Assembly: GCF_004168585.1 (NCBI RefSeq)
Contig: NZ_PGVH01000043.1
Location: 1 to 64,000, forward strand
Source of the DNA: Shewanella sp. OPT22
GTDB lineage: Bacteria; Pseudomonadota; Gammaproteobacteria; Enterobacterales; Shewanellaceae
Length of the DNA stretch: 64,000 bases
Direction of reading: 5' to 3'
Both the position numbers and the translations under genes were made by a program. The notes below the pieces were generated by a model. That model was not told the origin of the DNA. It made no database searches and worked only from the letters and a program-made list of their open reading frames with translations. Below are positions 51,792-61,393 of the stretch, in pieces; the first letter of the stretch is position 1; every line of letters starts with the position of its first letter.

Positions 51792-53213
51792 CTAAACCAA
51801 TCCTAGAACTGAATTTATGTGATCGTTTGTGAAAATGCGTTTTGGATCCATCAGTTCACGAGCTCTCAAGAACTCATTAAACATAGGATAACGAGCCGAT
51901 TGTTCTTTAGCTGTTAGGGTATGAATTTTTCCCCAATGAGGGCGGCCATCATATTTCCAAAAAATGGGCTCGATGGCGGCAAAATATTTTTTATAATCTT
52001 TATCGTGGAAGTTATGGCAGCTGATGGCACAACCATCACGCTTATAAAATGGACTTAGCCAAATGTCGTCTGCTTTGATGTACCTAAATTCGAGAGGAAA
52101 CACGACATCAATGTCACGCTTTTTGATGGTATCAAGGATTTCTCTTAAACAAGCGACACCATATTCAGCTGGGACGGTATATTCCATTTCGTTAAATAAA
52201 ATGTCTCGTAAATTGCCAAAAACCTGATAATTTCGACCAGTTCTCATCTCTTCATCTACCGTGCTGGCGGCTTTGTTGATGATAAAGTTTCTTAGAAACG
52301 GCACTGTTTCAATTACCTTGGATAATGTTTTGAAGGTTCCGTAAGCATCTCCACTATTTTCGGTGGTTTCTAAAAGTTCGCTTTCTGGAATTCTATCGAT
52401 GGCGATACCGAGGATATAATCGGCATGTGGAATCGCATACATTTCAAAGTGATCATGAGTGTCTCTCAGTGATTCTGCTTTTTCTAGACCTTCGTTTAAA
52501 TCCATCATCCAGCTTCTTTCTTTCAAGTAGTACTTATCTTGAGCTTGGATGGTCATATGCGTCGTGGCGCCAAGAACACCTATATTGGTTCTAGCCGCAT
52601 TGAACAGTTCGTTATTTTTTTCTGCACTGCATTCAATTTTTTCCCCTAAACCGTTCACAAAATGCATTTTGGTAACAGTCGAAGATAAAGTGCCGAACTT
52701 CATTCCGGTGCCATGTGTCGAAGTAGCTATGGCACCGCCAAATGTTTGAGTGTTGATGTCGGGCATATTTTCTAAACTTAGCCCTTTATTCCATAATGGC
52801 TCCCCAACACTCGCTAAGAAGGTGTTTGCAGCAACATCGAAGGTTTTATTCTGAGTATCAATATTATTAATACCTTGAAAGTAAGCCAGAGACATTTGAG
52901 TTTCGTTTATGGGGACCAATGGTGAAAATGAATGGCCAGCACCGACTAAACGTATTCTCTGTTTAGTCTTTTTTATCATCTCACAAAGTTGGGTTGTATC
53001 TTGAGGAATGAGTCGTTCATTTGGCGTTGAGTACTGGTTTTGTGACCAGTTAGTCCACGGAGTGACTTCTTTTCCATCTTTATCGAGTGCGCCTTTTCTT
53101 ACTCGTGGTTCAGATATTTCTGAGTCACTGCAACCGGCTAAATTTACGACACCAGCTGCTGTCGCCAGTTTTAATATCTTACGACGATCTAAGTTAATTT
53201 TTGTGAGATCCAT
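51792..53213 (-). CDS. FAD-linked D-arabinono-1,4-lactone oxidase-like protein
   Basis: A 473-aa VAO-type flavoprotein. The FAD-binding half has IRLVGAGHSFSPLVPINETQ and TFGGAIATSTHGTGMKFGTLSS; the C-terminal ALO domain ends HWGKIHTLTAKEQSARYPMFNEFLRARELMDPKRIF, where the HWGK motif is diagnostic of aldonolactone oxidases. The N-terminus (LDRRKILKLATAAGVVNLAGC) combines a twin-arginine motif with a lipobox, so a Tat-exported lipoprotein is likely. It oxidises sugar lactones or related polyols; substrate unknown. Operon with the PLP enzyme and divergent from a TetR regulator. Confidence 0.88.
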   Translation of the reverse strand: MDLTKINLDRRKILKLATAAGVVNLAGCSDSEISEPRVRKGALDKDGKEVTPWTNWSQNQYSTPNERLIPQDTTQLCEMIKKTKQRIRLVGAGHSFSPLVPINETQMSLAYFQGINNIDTQNKTFDVAANTFLASVGEPLWNKGLSLENMPDINTQTFGGAIATSTHGTGMKFGTLSSTVTKMHFVNGLGEKIECSAEKNNELFNAARTNIGVLGATTHMTIQAQDKYYLKERSWMMDLNEGLEKAESLRDTHDHFEMYAIPHADYILGIAIDRIPESELLETTENSGDAYGTFKTLSKVIETVPFLRNFIINKAASTVDEEMRTGRNYQVFGNLRDILFNEMEYTVPAEYGVACLREILDTIKKRDIDVVFPLEFRYIKADDIWLSPFYKRDGCAISCHNFHDKDYKKYFAAIEPIFWKYDGRPHWGKIHTLTAKEQSARYPMFNEFLRARELMDPKRIFTNDHINSVLGLV

Positions 53214-53229
53214 AAATTAATTCCATATT

Positions 53230-53245
53230 CTGTACTATGGTACAG
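53230..53245. promoter_or_regulatory. Palindromic operator between the lactone oxidase and TetR genes
   Basis: CTGTAC-TATG-GTACAG is a perfect 6+6 inverted repeat in the 88-bp divergent intergenic region, well placed to be the TetR protein's binding site for both genes. Inferred from position and symmetry. Confidence 0.6.
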
Positions 53246-53301
53246 TTTTAAAATATGATATTCATTAGTTAGGATCAAGCAAAAGTTAATCATTTGTAAA
53301 C

Positions 53302-53931
53302 ATGGCTAAGCATTCAGAAATTAAAGAAAAAATCATTATCGCAACTCTGAAGATAATCAGAACGCAAGGAATGAGGTTTATACGACATAGAGCTGTTGCA
53401 GAAGAAGCAGGGGTTTCACTTGGCTCAACAACGTATCACTTTAAAAATATCGAAGATCTTGTGTTATCAGCTTTCGAGTATTGGTATGAAATGGAGGATG
53501 TTGGTAACAATCCTTATTTTGTTGCAATTGAGACCGATATTCAGAGTATCGATAATGTTTCTTCTACAGTATTAGTAGATAAACTGGTTGAAACCTGTGA
53601 GCATTATATTCGAAATCAAGTCGTTGATAGACGAGCAGATAGAGAAATTGAGCTTGCTTTTCATAATGAAGCGATAAGAAACAAACGACTCAGTTCATTA
53701 CTTGTACATTCATGGCAATGTGAAATTAACCGTATTGAAAGTCTTTATCGAATTATAGATTCGAAAACACCAGTTCAAGATGCCGAGATCACTTTTTCAT
53801 TAATTCTCCATGTAGAAAAAAAATTGATGATGCTCGAAACGGCTGAAAGCTTTGAGCAGGAATTTTCAAAATTAAGTGAAGTGCTTCGCCGTCACATTCA
53901 CCTCGTTGTACGTGCAGCAGGTACTGCATAG
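53302..53931 (+). CDS. TetR-family transcriptional regulator
   Basis: A 209-aa regulator. The N-terminal helix-turn-helix (about 10-55) reads IIIATLKIIRTQGMRFIRHRAVAEEAGVSLGSTTYHFKNIEDLVLSAF, a standard TetR DNA-binding domain. The ligand domain is not assigned. Divergent from the lactone oxidase/PLP-enzyme operon, which it probably represses through the palindrome at 53230. Confidence 0.93.
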   Translation: MAKHSEIKEKIIIATLKIIRTQGMRFIRHRAVAEEAGVSLGSTTYHFKNIEDLVLSAFEYWYEMEDVGNNPYFVAIETDIQSIDNVSSTVLVDKLVETCEHYIRNQVVDRRADREIELAFHNEAIRNKRLSSLLVHSWQCEINRIESLYRIIDSKTPVQDAEITFSLILHVEKKLMMLETAESFEQEFSKLSEVLRRHIHLVVRAAGTA

Positions 53932-54034
53932 CTAAGCTCAAAAATGAATAAGTGGACATGCGGTTTATTTGAGATAATTATTTTTCTTAGACGGAATATC
54001 TAAGCAAGGAAGCACCATTGAGAGGATAGAATTT

Positions 54035-55417
54035 ATGCTCAAAAAGTACTTCCAAGCCGTTGCTTTAACACTTTCGTTTTTTATCATATCTTCTGCACAT
54101 GCCGACGTAATACTTCACGCATTTAATTGGAAATACAACGAAGTGGCGAATAAAGCAGAAGAAATAGCTCAATTAGGCTATAAGAAAGTGCTTGTTTCTC
54201 CTGCATATAAATCCAAGGGTGATCAATGGTGGTCTCTCTATCAGCCACAAGATTACCGGGTGATTGATAACAGGTTAGGCGACACTAACGATTTTAAAAA
54301 TATGGTGAAGTCACTGAAGTCTGTTGGTGTTGAAACTTACGCCGACATCGTTTTCAATGATATGGCAAATGAATCACTTTTACGGTCAGATTTAAATTAT
54401 CCGGGTAACGATGTCTTAAATCAGTATGCGAATGATCAAACAAAGTATCATTCATTGATATTGTTTGGTGATATTAATCAGAACTTATTTAGTGAAAACG
54501 ATTTTTTCCCAGCGCAGTGCATTCACGATTACAATAATGTTGATGACGTTCAACATAATAGAATTTGTGGTACTCCACCGGATACCGGCTTACCTAAATT
54601 GGCGTATAACGACTGGGTTGTGAGCCAACAGCAAGCCTATTTAAAAGCATTAAAGGCAATCGGTGTCACTGGTTTTAGAATAGACGCCGCAAAACATATG
54701 ACTATCGAACATCTTAATAAAGTCTTTACTCCCGAAATCACAAAAAATATGCATATTTTTGGCGAATTAATCACATCAGGAGGTAAAGAATCTATTGAGT
54801 ACAAGCAATTCTTAGCACCGTATTTAGACCGAACCGATTTCAGTGCTTATGATTTTCCACTCTTTAGCCAGATTAGAGAGGCATTTAGTTATAATGGCTC
54901 GATGAACTCTCTAGCTGAACCAAAACACGATGGTCATGCACTTGATAATAGCAGGGCTGTTACATTTGTGATTACTCACGACATTCCAATGAATGCTGGA
55001 TTTCGATATCAGATTATGAATCCGACCGATGAGGCACTTGCTTCGGTCTATGTATTGGGTAGAGATGGTGGTGTGCCGTTAATTTACTCTGATCATAACG
55101 AAAGTCATGATAATGCTCGCTGGCAAGATTTCTATAAACGTAAAGATATAATTGGAATGATTAAATTTCATAATGCAACTCAGGGAACTCAGATGCATAT
55201 ATTAAGTCACGATGATTGCTCAATTGTATTTAGTCGAGGTAGTAAAGGTGTCGTTGCCATTAATAAATGTGCGGAAGACAAAACGGTGAGTTTAGATTTG
55301 CCATCGAGCGGCTTAAAGAGTGACGGGATTTATCAAGATATGTTGTCGAGTGATTCTCAACCGTTGAATGAATTTGTCATCCATGGGCGTGCTGCGAGGA
55401 TGTGGTTGTTACAATAA
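54035..55417 (+). CDS. Secreted GH13 alpha-amylase paralogue, copy 2 (region I His replaced)
   Basis: A 460-aa paralogue of the amylase at 49107, colinear throughout, with a signal peptide (LTLSFFIISSAHA). Regions II (GFRIDAAKHM, nucleophile Asp217), III (FGELI, Glu244) and IV (ITHDIP) are intact. In region I the invariant His is Asp: DIVFND at 104-109 against DIVFNH in copy 1, a CAT to GAT change. In GH13 enzymes this His contacts the substrate in subsite -1 and its loss usually lowers activity sharply. Copy 2 may therefore have altered specificity or be weakly active. Followed by a terminator at 55439. Confidence 0.92.
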   Translation: MLKKYFQAVALTLSFFIISSAHADVILHAFNWKYNEVANKAEEIAQLGYKKVLVSPAYKSKGDQWWSLYQPQDYRVIDNRLGDTNDFKNMVKSLKSVGVETYADIVFNDMANESLLRSDLNYPGNDVLNQYANDQTKYHSLILFGDINQNLFSENDFFPAQCIHDYNNVDDVQHNRICGTPPDTGLPKLAYNDWVVSQQQAYLKALKAIGVTGFRIDAAKHMTIEHLNKVFTPEITKNMHIFGELITSGGKESIEYKQFLAPYLDRTDFSAYDFPLFSQIREAFSYNGSMNSLAEPKHDGHALDNSRAVTFVITHDIPMNAGFRYQIMNPTDEALASVYVLGRDGGVPLIYSDHNESHDNARWQDFYKRKDIIGMIKFHNATQGTQMHILSHDDCSIVFSRGSKGVVAINKCAEDKTVSLDLPSSGLKSDGIYQDMLSSDSQPLNEFVIHGRAARMWLLQ

Positions 55418-55438
55418 TTTAAAAGAATTTAACTCAAG

Positions 55439-55470
55439 CCCATGCTTCGTCAGGAAACATGGGTTTTTTT
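55439..55470 (+). terminator. Rho-independent terminator after amylase 2
   Basis: CCCATG / CATGGG stem with a long loop and a seven-T run. Confidence 0.75.
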
Positions 55471-55509
55471 ATTGAATTTGTTTGTGAATTATTACGGGTT
55501 GTAATACAA

Positions 55510-55531
55510 CTGTCATCTTTCGGTCATAAAC
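55510..55531 (+). promoter_or_regulatory. Pho box upstream of pstC
   Basis: CTGTCATCTTTCGGTCAT followed by AAA matches the PhoB-binding direct repeat (CTGTCAT, 4-bp spacer, second 7-mer with one change). It lies about 80 bp upstream of the pstC start and should place the operon under phosphate-starvation control. Confidence 0.82.
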
Positions 55532-55607
55532 TTCTCAACGTCAGAAAAGGCCAGTGTTTTCAGAAGCTGCGGAAGAAAACACAACAATAAAAAAACAGAG
55601 GTTTTTA

Positions 55608-57872
55608 ATGGAAAGTCAGGTCCAACAGCCTGGAAATAATTCTCAGTCGCTACTTACGAACAGTGGAACAACCCGCAGAGCTATCAAGGATAAGGCTACA
55701 CGTGTTGGTGTGTCTATCGGTGGTACTATGGTTTTTGTTGCTCTGTTACTTATTTTCTTCTATTTACTTTATGTTATAAAACCGGTTTTCGATGGTGCAA
55801 GCATCAAAGAGTCAACGGTGGTTACAGAGCAAAGTGATATCAGCACTGCTAAAACCTTGATGATTGGCAGTGATGAGCAAAATCAGGTTTTATATAAAGT
55901 TTCTTCTACTGGCCATGTTCAGTTTTATGACGTTAACTCTGGAAGCTTACTCTCAAGTTTTGCACCAAGTCTCCCTCAAGGAACATCTGTAGTCAGTAGT
56001 TCGAAATCAATGCCAAGTCAGCAGATGTTTGCATTAGGTTTAAGCAACGGACAAGCAATGGTTTTAGGAATAAAATTTGGCGTTTCTTACCCTAACAATG
56101 TTCGAACCATTACTCCTGAAGTTTCATACCCTGCTGGTGAAGAACCAATAACTATTGATCCAAATGGTGAGCCTCTCACTAATCTTGCGTTTAGCCTCGG
56201 AGAAGACAAAATCTCATTCGCCTATCTCACGTCTGAGAATCAGTGGCGAATTGAACGTCTTGAAGGCGAAGAAAACATGATGACTGAGGAAATCGAGTGG
56301 ACACCAGAAAGTGCACTTGTCGAAGATGCCCCTATTCATGTCTCGAAGGTAATGATAACGCCTGATCAGCGTCAACTTCTTTTAAAAACTACTGATAAAG
56401 TCTTTATCTATAATATCAGCTATTTAGATGAGTTAAGCTTACTGCAAGTATTAAACCTTGAGATTAACGACACTAAAGTGAGCGATGTTGAGCTGTTGGC
56501 TGGCGCAAGTTCATTGATTGTGTCCTATGACTCAGGTTTAATCAGTCAGTATTTTCAAGTCAATAGTGATAAAGGGCGCTTATATCAACTGATTCGTAGC
56601 TTTGACGATATCGCTCCAGTCGGAGCAATGGCAACTGAGTTCTACCGTAAAAGCTTTGCAGTTGTTAGTCCTGAAGGTCAACTTACCTTATTATATACGA
56701 CCAGCCAACGTGAATTGTTAAGTGAAAAATTCGATATTCCTCAAGCTAAAGGGCTGAGCTTTAACCCGCGTTCTAACGGTTTAGTGGTTGAGTCACAAGG
56801 TAAGCTTCACCTTTTCGCCGTAAATAACCCACATCCTGAGGTTTCATGGAGTGCATTGTGGGAAAAGGTTTGGTATGAAGGTTATCCTGAACCAAAATAC
56901 GTTTGGCAATCAACATCTGGTTCAGATGACTTCGAAGCTAAATTAAGCTTAATGCCATTGGCATTTGGTACCATGAAAGCGGCATTTTATGCCATGTTAT
57001 TTGCAGTTCCTATTGCCATTGCAGGAGCGATATATACCGCTTACTTCATGTCTTCAACCGTTCGCGGTTTTATCAAACCAACCATTGAAATTATGGAAGC
57101 ATTACCAACGGTAATCCTTGGTTTCCTTGCTGGTCTTTGGTTAGCGCCACTGATCGAAGAAAATTTACCGGGTATCGTAATGTTGTTAATTGCATTACCG
57201 GTGTCCATTCTTGTTTCCGCTTTTTCTTGGAGCAAGTTACCAATTAAGTGGAAGCAACGTTTGCCTGATGTTTATCAAGAGCTGATGTTGATTCCTGTTA
57301 TATGCTTTGTTGGCTGGTTGTCTTTTGCTCTGAGCCCAACCATTGAACTTGCTTTCTTTGGCGGAGATACCCGTGCATTCATTACTAATGAGCTTGGCAT
57401 TACGTTTGACCAACGAAATGCGTTAGTTGTCGGTATTGCGATGGGCTTTGCGGTTATTCCAACTATCTTCTCAATTGCTGAAGATGCCATTTTCTCTGTA
57501 CCACGTCACTTATCGAACGGTAGTTTGGCGTTGGGAGCTACACAATGGCAAACACTTACTCGTGTGGTTTTACTTACTGCAAGCCCAGGTATTTTCTCAG
57601 CAGTAATGATGGGCTTAGGTCGAGCGGTTGGTGAAACGATGATTGTGCTCATGGCAACAGGTAACACCGCAATTTTGGAATGGAGCGTATTCGAAGGAAT
57701 GCGAACGCTTGCGGCAAACATTGCTGTTGAAATGCCTGAGTCTGCAATAGGCAGTTCTCATTATCGAGTGTTGTTCTTAGCTGCATTTGTGTTGTTCATA
57801 TTTACTTTCTTCTTTAACACAATTGCTGAAGTCGTTAGACAAAGATTGCGTGAAAAATATAGCTCGCTATAA
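55608..57872 (+). CDS. pstC: Phosphate ABC transporter permease PstC, long form
   Basis: A 754-aa permease. I start at ATG 55608 (MESQVQQPG) with GAGG 7 bases upstream; a GTG at 55554 is in frame but unsupported. One transmembrane helix near residue 45 is followed by a large periplasmic domain of beta-propeller character (about 60-410). The permease core then begins near YAMLFAVPIAIAGAIYTAYFMSS and includes EIMEALPTVILGFLAGLWLAP and SLALGATQWQTLTRVVLLTASPGIFSAVMMGLGRAVGETMIVL (EAA loop). Long PstC forms are usual in Shewanella, Vibrio and relatives. First gene of pstC-pstA-pstB-phoU. Confidence 0.94.
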   Translation: MESQVQQPGNNSQSLLTNSGTTRRAIKDKATRVGVSIGGTMVFVALLLIFFYLLYVIKPVFDGASIKESTVVTEQSDISTAKTLMIGSDEQNQVLYKVSSTGHVQFYDVNSGSLLSSFAPSLPQGTSVVSSSKSMPSQQMFALGLSNGQAMVLGIKFGVSYPNNVRTITPEVSYPAGEEPITIDPNGEPLTNLAFSLGEDKISFAYLTSENQWRIERLEGEENMMTEEIEWTPESALVEDAPIHVSKVMITPDQRQLLLKTTDKVFIYNISYLDELSLLQVLNLEINDTKVSDVELLAGASSLIVSYDSGLISQYFQVNSDKGRLYQLIRSFDDIAPVGAMATEFYRKSFAVVSPEGQLTLLYTTSQRELLSEKFDIPQAKGLSFNPRSNGLVVESQGKLHLFAVNNPHPEVSWSALWEKVWYEGYPEPKYVWQSTSGSDDFEAKLSLMPLAFGTMKAAFYAMLFAVPIAIAGAIYTAYFMSSTVRGFIKPTIEIMEALPTVILGFLAGLWLAPLIEENLPGIVMLLIALPVSILVSAFSWSKLPIKWKQRLPDVYQELMLIPVICFVGWLSFALSPTIELAFFGGDTRAFITNELGITFDQRNALVVGIAMGFAVIPTIFSIAEDAIFSVPRHLSNGSLALGATQWQTLTRVVLLTASPGIFSAVMMGLGRAVGETMIVLMATGNTAILEWSVFEGMRTLAANIAVEMPESAIGSSHYRVLFLAAFVLFIFTFFFNTIAEVVRQRLREKYSSL

Positions 57873-57940
57873 GAATAAAAAGGATTAAACAATGATTTTA
57901 TTACTAATTATTTTGAATCAGAGCTTAAGAGGTTCACGCA

Positions 57941-59593
57941 ATGGGTAAGTGGTTTAAATCGGGCTCACCGTGGATCTGGATGACGGGTGGAGCGGTAAGT
58001 TTAAGTTTAATTGCCGTATTAGGTCTGTTGTTGTTGATTGCTTGGCGTGGTCTAAGTTACTTCTGGCCTGCAGATATTTATCAATGGCAATTGAAAGACC
58101 AAAATGGAGCAGAATCTACGTTAATAGGTGAAATTTATGATCGCGAGGATGTTCCCACTGAGCGTTTAGAGTCAGCGGGGCATAAGTTTAAGCAGCATCC
58201 AGGTGAGACGGTTACTCGTTATTTAATCAAAACCGGTAACCGTGAACGTGTAAGTTTAGACTTCCGTTGGGTTATGGAAACTGACATCGTTAGCCGCTCA
58301 ACGCCAAAAGGCATTGCTAAGTTTGAGCGTAGTAAAAATGGTAATTTTTATGGCTACCCAAAGGCCGTGATTGTTGATGGTGAGAAAGTATCGGGTGATA
58401 ACTTAATTACTGTACTTCAGCAACAAATTGACCGTGCTGTTGAGCTCACAGATAAAGCTCATTCATTACAAAAGAGTGAAATTGGTACAATCAACTACCA
58501 ACTTGAGCAATTACGTTTGTCAGCTCGTAAACTGGAGTTGGAAGATAAGTTAACGGAAGCAAAAAAATTAGAGTTTCAGCAGAAAAAAGAGCAACTCAAT
58601 AAAGATTATCAAGTGCTTGAAAAAGAGTTCTTTGACTTAAAGAAGCAGTCTGGACGCGATTCAGTACTTGTTGAAGATATGACTGGCGATACCATTAAAT
58701 TGCCATTAGACACAGTACTTGATGTGACTTTTGTTAATAACATGAGCACTCTTGATAAGATCGGACACTGGTTTATTGGTGTTGGTAAGTTTGTTGCAGA
58801 TGACCCACGAGAAGCAAATACAGAAGGTGGAGTATTCCCAGCAATTTTTGGTACGGTATTTATGGTTATGCTTATGGCGGTAATCGTAACTCCATTTGGC
58901 GTTGTCGCTGCGATTTATCTGCATGAATACGCTAAGAAAGGGCCAATTACCAAGATGATTCGCATTGCAGTGATTAACTTGGCTGGTGTTCCATCAATAG
59001 TATACGGTGTATTCGGTTTAGGTTTCTTCGTGTATATGGTTGGCGGATCAATTGACCAACTTTTCTATCCAGAAGGGCTACCTTCTCCAACCTTTGGTTC
59101 ACCAGGTGTCATTTGGTCTGCATTAACATTAGCGATTTTGACATTGCCTGTAGTTATTGTGTCGACAGAAGAAGGATTGAGTCGAATCCCAAGTTCAGTT
59201 AGGCAGGGAAGTTTAGCCTTAGGAGCAACCAAAGCTGAGACCTTATGGCGTATTGTTGTGCCTATGGCCAGTCCTGCAATTATGACGGGATTGATTCTAG
59301 CGGTAGCCCGTGCAGCGGGAGAGGTTGCGCCATTAATGTTAGTAGGTGTCGTGAAGCTTGCGCCAACATTACCAATTGATATGAACTTCCCATTTGTTCA
59401 TTTAGAACGTAAGTTCATGCACTTAGGATTTCATATTTATGATGTAGGCTTTCAAAGCCCTAATGTTGAAGCAGCAAGACCACTGGTATATGCAACATCT
59501 TTCTTACTTGTTTCAGTCATTGTTGCACTTAATTTAACAGCAATTAGTGTGCGTAACCACTTACGTGAGAAATACCGTTCATTAGAGCACTAA
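57941..59593 (+). CDS. pstA: Phosphate ABC transporter permease PstA, long form
   Basis: A 550-aa permease (classical PstA is about 300 aa). After helix 1 (about 12-37) comes a periplasmic domain of some 230 residues with a strong coiled coil at about 160-230 (SLQKSEIGTINYQLEQLRL, ARKLELEDKLTEAKKLEFQQ). The permease core begins at TEGGVFPAIFGTVFMVMLMAVIVTPFGVVAAIYLHEYA and carries NLAGVPSIVYGVFGLGFFVY and SLALGATKAETLWRIVVPMASPAIMTG. AAGAGG precedes ATG 57941. Pairs with PstC. Confidence 0.95.
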   Translation: MGKWFKSGSPWIWMTGGAVSLSLIAVLGLLLLIAWRGLSYFWPADIYQWQLKDQNGAESTLIGEIYDREDVPTERLESAGHKFKQHPGETVTRYLIKTGNRERVSLDFRWVMETDIVSRSTPKGIAKFERSKNGNFYGYPKAVIVDGEKVSGDNLITVLQQQIDRAVELTDKAHSLQKSEIGTINYQLEQLRLSARKLELEDKLTEAKKLEFQQKKEQLNKDYQVLEKEFFDLKKQSGRDSVLVEDMTGDTIKLPLDTVLDVTFVNNMSTLDKIGHWFIGVGKFVADDPREANTEGGVFPAIFGTVFMVMLMAVIVTPFGVVAAIYLHEYAKKGPITKMIRIAVINLAGVPSIVYGVFGLGFFVYMVGGSIDQLFYPEGLPSPTFGSPGVIWSALTLAILTLPVVIVSTEEGLSRIPSSVRQGSLALGATKAETLWRIVVPMASPAIMTGLILAVARAAGEVAPLMLVGVVKLAPTLPIDMNFPFVHLERKFMHLGFHIYDVGFQSPNVEAARPLVYATSFLLVSVIVALNLTAISVRNHLREKYRSLEH

Positions 59594-59665
59594 TCGATTA
59601 ACGAATAATGGTGATTACTGTTGGTGATCACCCTATAGAATTACCTGATTTAGTTAGGAAAGAAA

Positions 59666-60490
59666 ATGATTTCAATAGACCAAGAAAAATTAAACACGGA
59701 TGCGGAAGTCATCGATTTAGCAACATTGACTGCGGCTGAGACTGCGCTAGAAATTCGTGATTTAAACTTACGTTATGCTGAAAAGCAGGCTTTGTTTGAT
59801 GTTTCAATGAAAATTCCAAAGAAGCAAGTTACTGCATTTATTGGTCCTAGTGGTTGTGGTAAATCAACATTATTACGCTGTATTAATCGTATGAATGACT
59901 TAGTCGACATTTGCCATGTTGAAGGTGAAATCCTACTTCATGGTCAAAATATCTATGATAAAGCCGTAGATGTTGCAGCTCTTCGACGCAATGTAGGGAT
60001 GGTATTCCAAAGACCAAACCCGTTCCCTAAGTCTATTTATGAGAATGTAGTGTATGGTCTGCGCTTACAAGGGATCAACAATCGCCGCTTACTTGATGAG
60101 GCTTGTGAACGTTCTTTACGTGGTGCAGCGATTTGGGACGAAGTAAAAGATCGACTTCATGATAATGCATTTGGTTTATCTGGTGGTCAGCAACAGCGTT
60201 TGGTTATTGCAAGAGCCATTGCGATTGAACCAGAAGTGCTTCTACTCGACGAACCAACTTCGGCATTGGATCCAATTTCGACATTAACCATTGAAGAGCT
60301 GATTACTGAATTAAAATCAAAGTATACTGTAGTGATTGTAACCCATAACATGCAACAAGCGGCTCGTGTGTCAGATCAAACGGCATTTATGTATATGGGT
60401 GAATTAATTGAATATGCTGACACTAACACCATATTCACAACGCCAAAGCAAAAGAAAACAGAAGACTATATTACTGGACGTTACGGATAA
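59666..60490 (+). CDS. pstB: Phosphate ABC transporter ATPase PstB
   Basis: A 274-aa ATPase. Walker [10 protein letters not shown] at 60-68, then [19 protein letters not shown] and [18 protein letters not shown], both PstB hallmarks; signature [16 protein letters not shown] and Walker [15 protein letters not shown]. An N-terminal extension of about 25 residues precedes the domain. A GGTGAT...ATCACC inverted repeat lies in the pstA-pstB gap (59610-59632). Confidence 0.97.
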   Translation: MISIDQEKLNTDAEVIDLATLTAAETALEIRDLNLRYAEKQALFDVSMKIPKKQVTAFIGPSGCGKSTLLRCINRMNDLVDICHVEGEILLHGQNIYDKAVDVAALRRNVGMVFQRPNPFPKSIYENVVYGLRLQGINNRRLLDEACERSLRGAAIWDEVKDRLHDNAFGLSGGQQQRLVIARAIAIEPEVLLLDEPTSALDPISTLTIEELITELKSKYTVVIVTHNMQQAARVSDQTAFMYMGELIEYADTNTIFTTPKQKKTEDYITGRYG

Positions 60491-60564
60491 TAAATCTTCA
60501 AGACGGTGGCTGTTTATTGGAGGCTGCTTGAACAGCTGATCTTCTAGATTAAGGAAGTAGATAG

Positions 60565-61275
60565 ATGGAAAACATAAGTTTAAATAAACATATTTCTGGT
60601 CAATTTAATGCTGAACTGGAAGATATCCGTAACCGCGTATTAGCAATGGGCGGGCTAGTCGAACGCCAACTTGAGCAGTCTTTGGATGCTTTAAGTGCAT
60701 TAGATGCTGAACTCGCTAAAAAGATTATCGAGGGAGATCATAAGGTTAATGGAATGGAAGTTTCCATTGACGAGGAATGTACAAGAATTATTGCAAAGCG
60801 CCAACCTGCAGCAAGTGATTTACGTTTGATTATCGCTATATCAAAAACCATTGCAGATCTTGAGCGCATTGGTGATGCTTGCGTACGTATTGCTAAAGCA
60901 GCATTAGATAAACGTAATAAGAACGAAAAACCATTATTAGTAAGCATTGAAAGTATGGGCCGTCATGCAACTCGTACTTTACATGCGACTTTAGATGCAT
61001 TAGCTCGTATGGACGCCGATGCCGCATTTGAGTTGCATAAAGAAGATGCAAAACTTGATAAAGAATATGAAGGCATTATTCGTCAATTAATGACTTATAT
61101 GATGGAAGATCCGCGCTCAATACCTGGAGTTCTTGATGTACTTTGGGCTGCACGAGCGGTTGAGCGTGTGGGCGACCGTTGTAAAAATATTTGCGAATAT
61201 GTCATTTATTACGTTAAAGGTAAGGATGTTCGCCATACATCTTATGAAGATATGGAGAAAGATCTGCAAAGTTAG
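60565..61275 (+). CDS. phoU: Phosphate-specific transport system accessory protein PhoU
   Basis: A 236-aa all-helical protein that links Pst transport to PhoR signalling. It contains the two PhoU repeats with metal-binding motifs: [23 protein letters not shown] and [23 protein letters not shown] (E/D-x-x-x-D). AAGGAAG lies upstream. Last gene of the pst operon; terminator follows. Confidence 0.97.
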   Translation: MENISLNKHISGQFNAELEDIRNRVLAMGGLVERQLEQSLDALSALDAELAKKIIEGDHKVNGMEVSIDEECTRIIAKRQPAASDLRLIIAISKTIADLERIGDACVRIAKAALDKRNKNEKPLLVSIESMGRHATRTLHATLDALARMDADAAFELHKEDAKLDKEYEGIIRQLMTYMMEDPRSIPGVLDVLWAARAVERVGDRCKNICEYVIYYVKGKDVRHTSYEDMEKDLQS

Positions 61276-61299
61276 TCTTTTGACAGAATAACAAACTAC

Positions 61300-61332
61300 A
61301 GCCTTGTTATTGAAAAGTAACGGGGCTTTTTT
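61300..61332 (+). terminator. Rho-independent terminator after phoU
   Basis: AGCCTTGTTA pairs with TAACGGGGCT (two G-U pairs), 8-nt loop, then six T. Confidence 0.88.
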
Positions 61333-61393
61333 GTTTGTTACCATTATGATAAATTTCTGAAAAGAAAGATAAGTATCGAAAAAGGAAAGCTGT

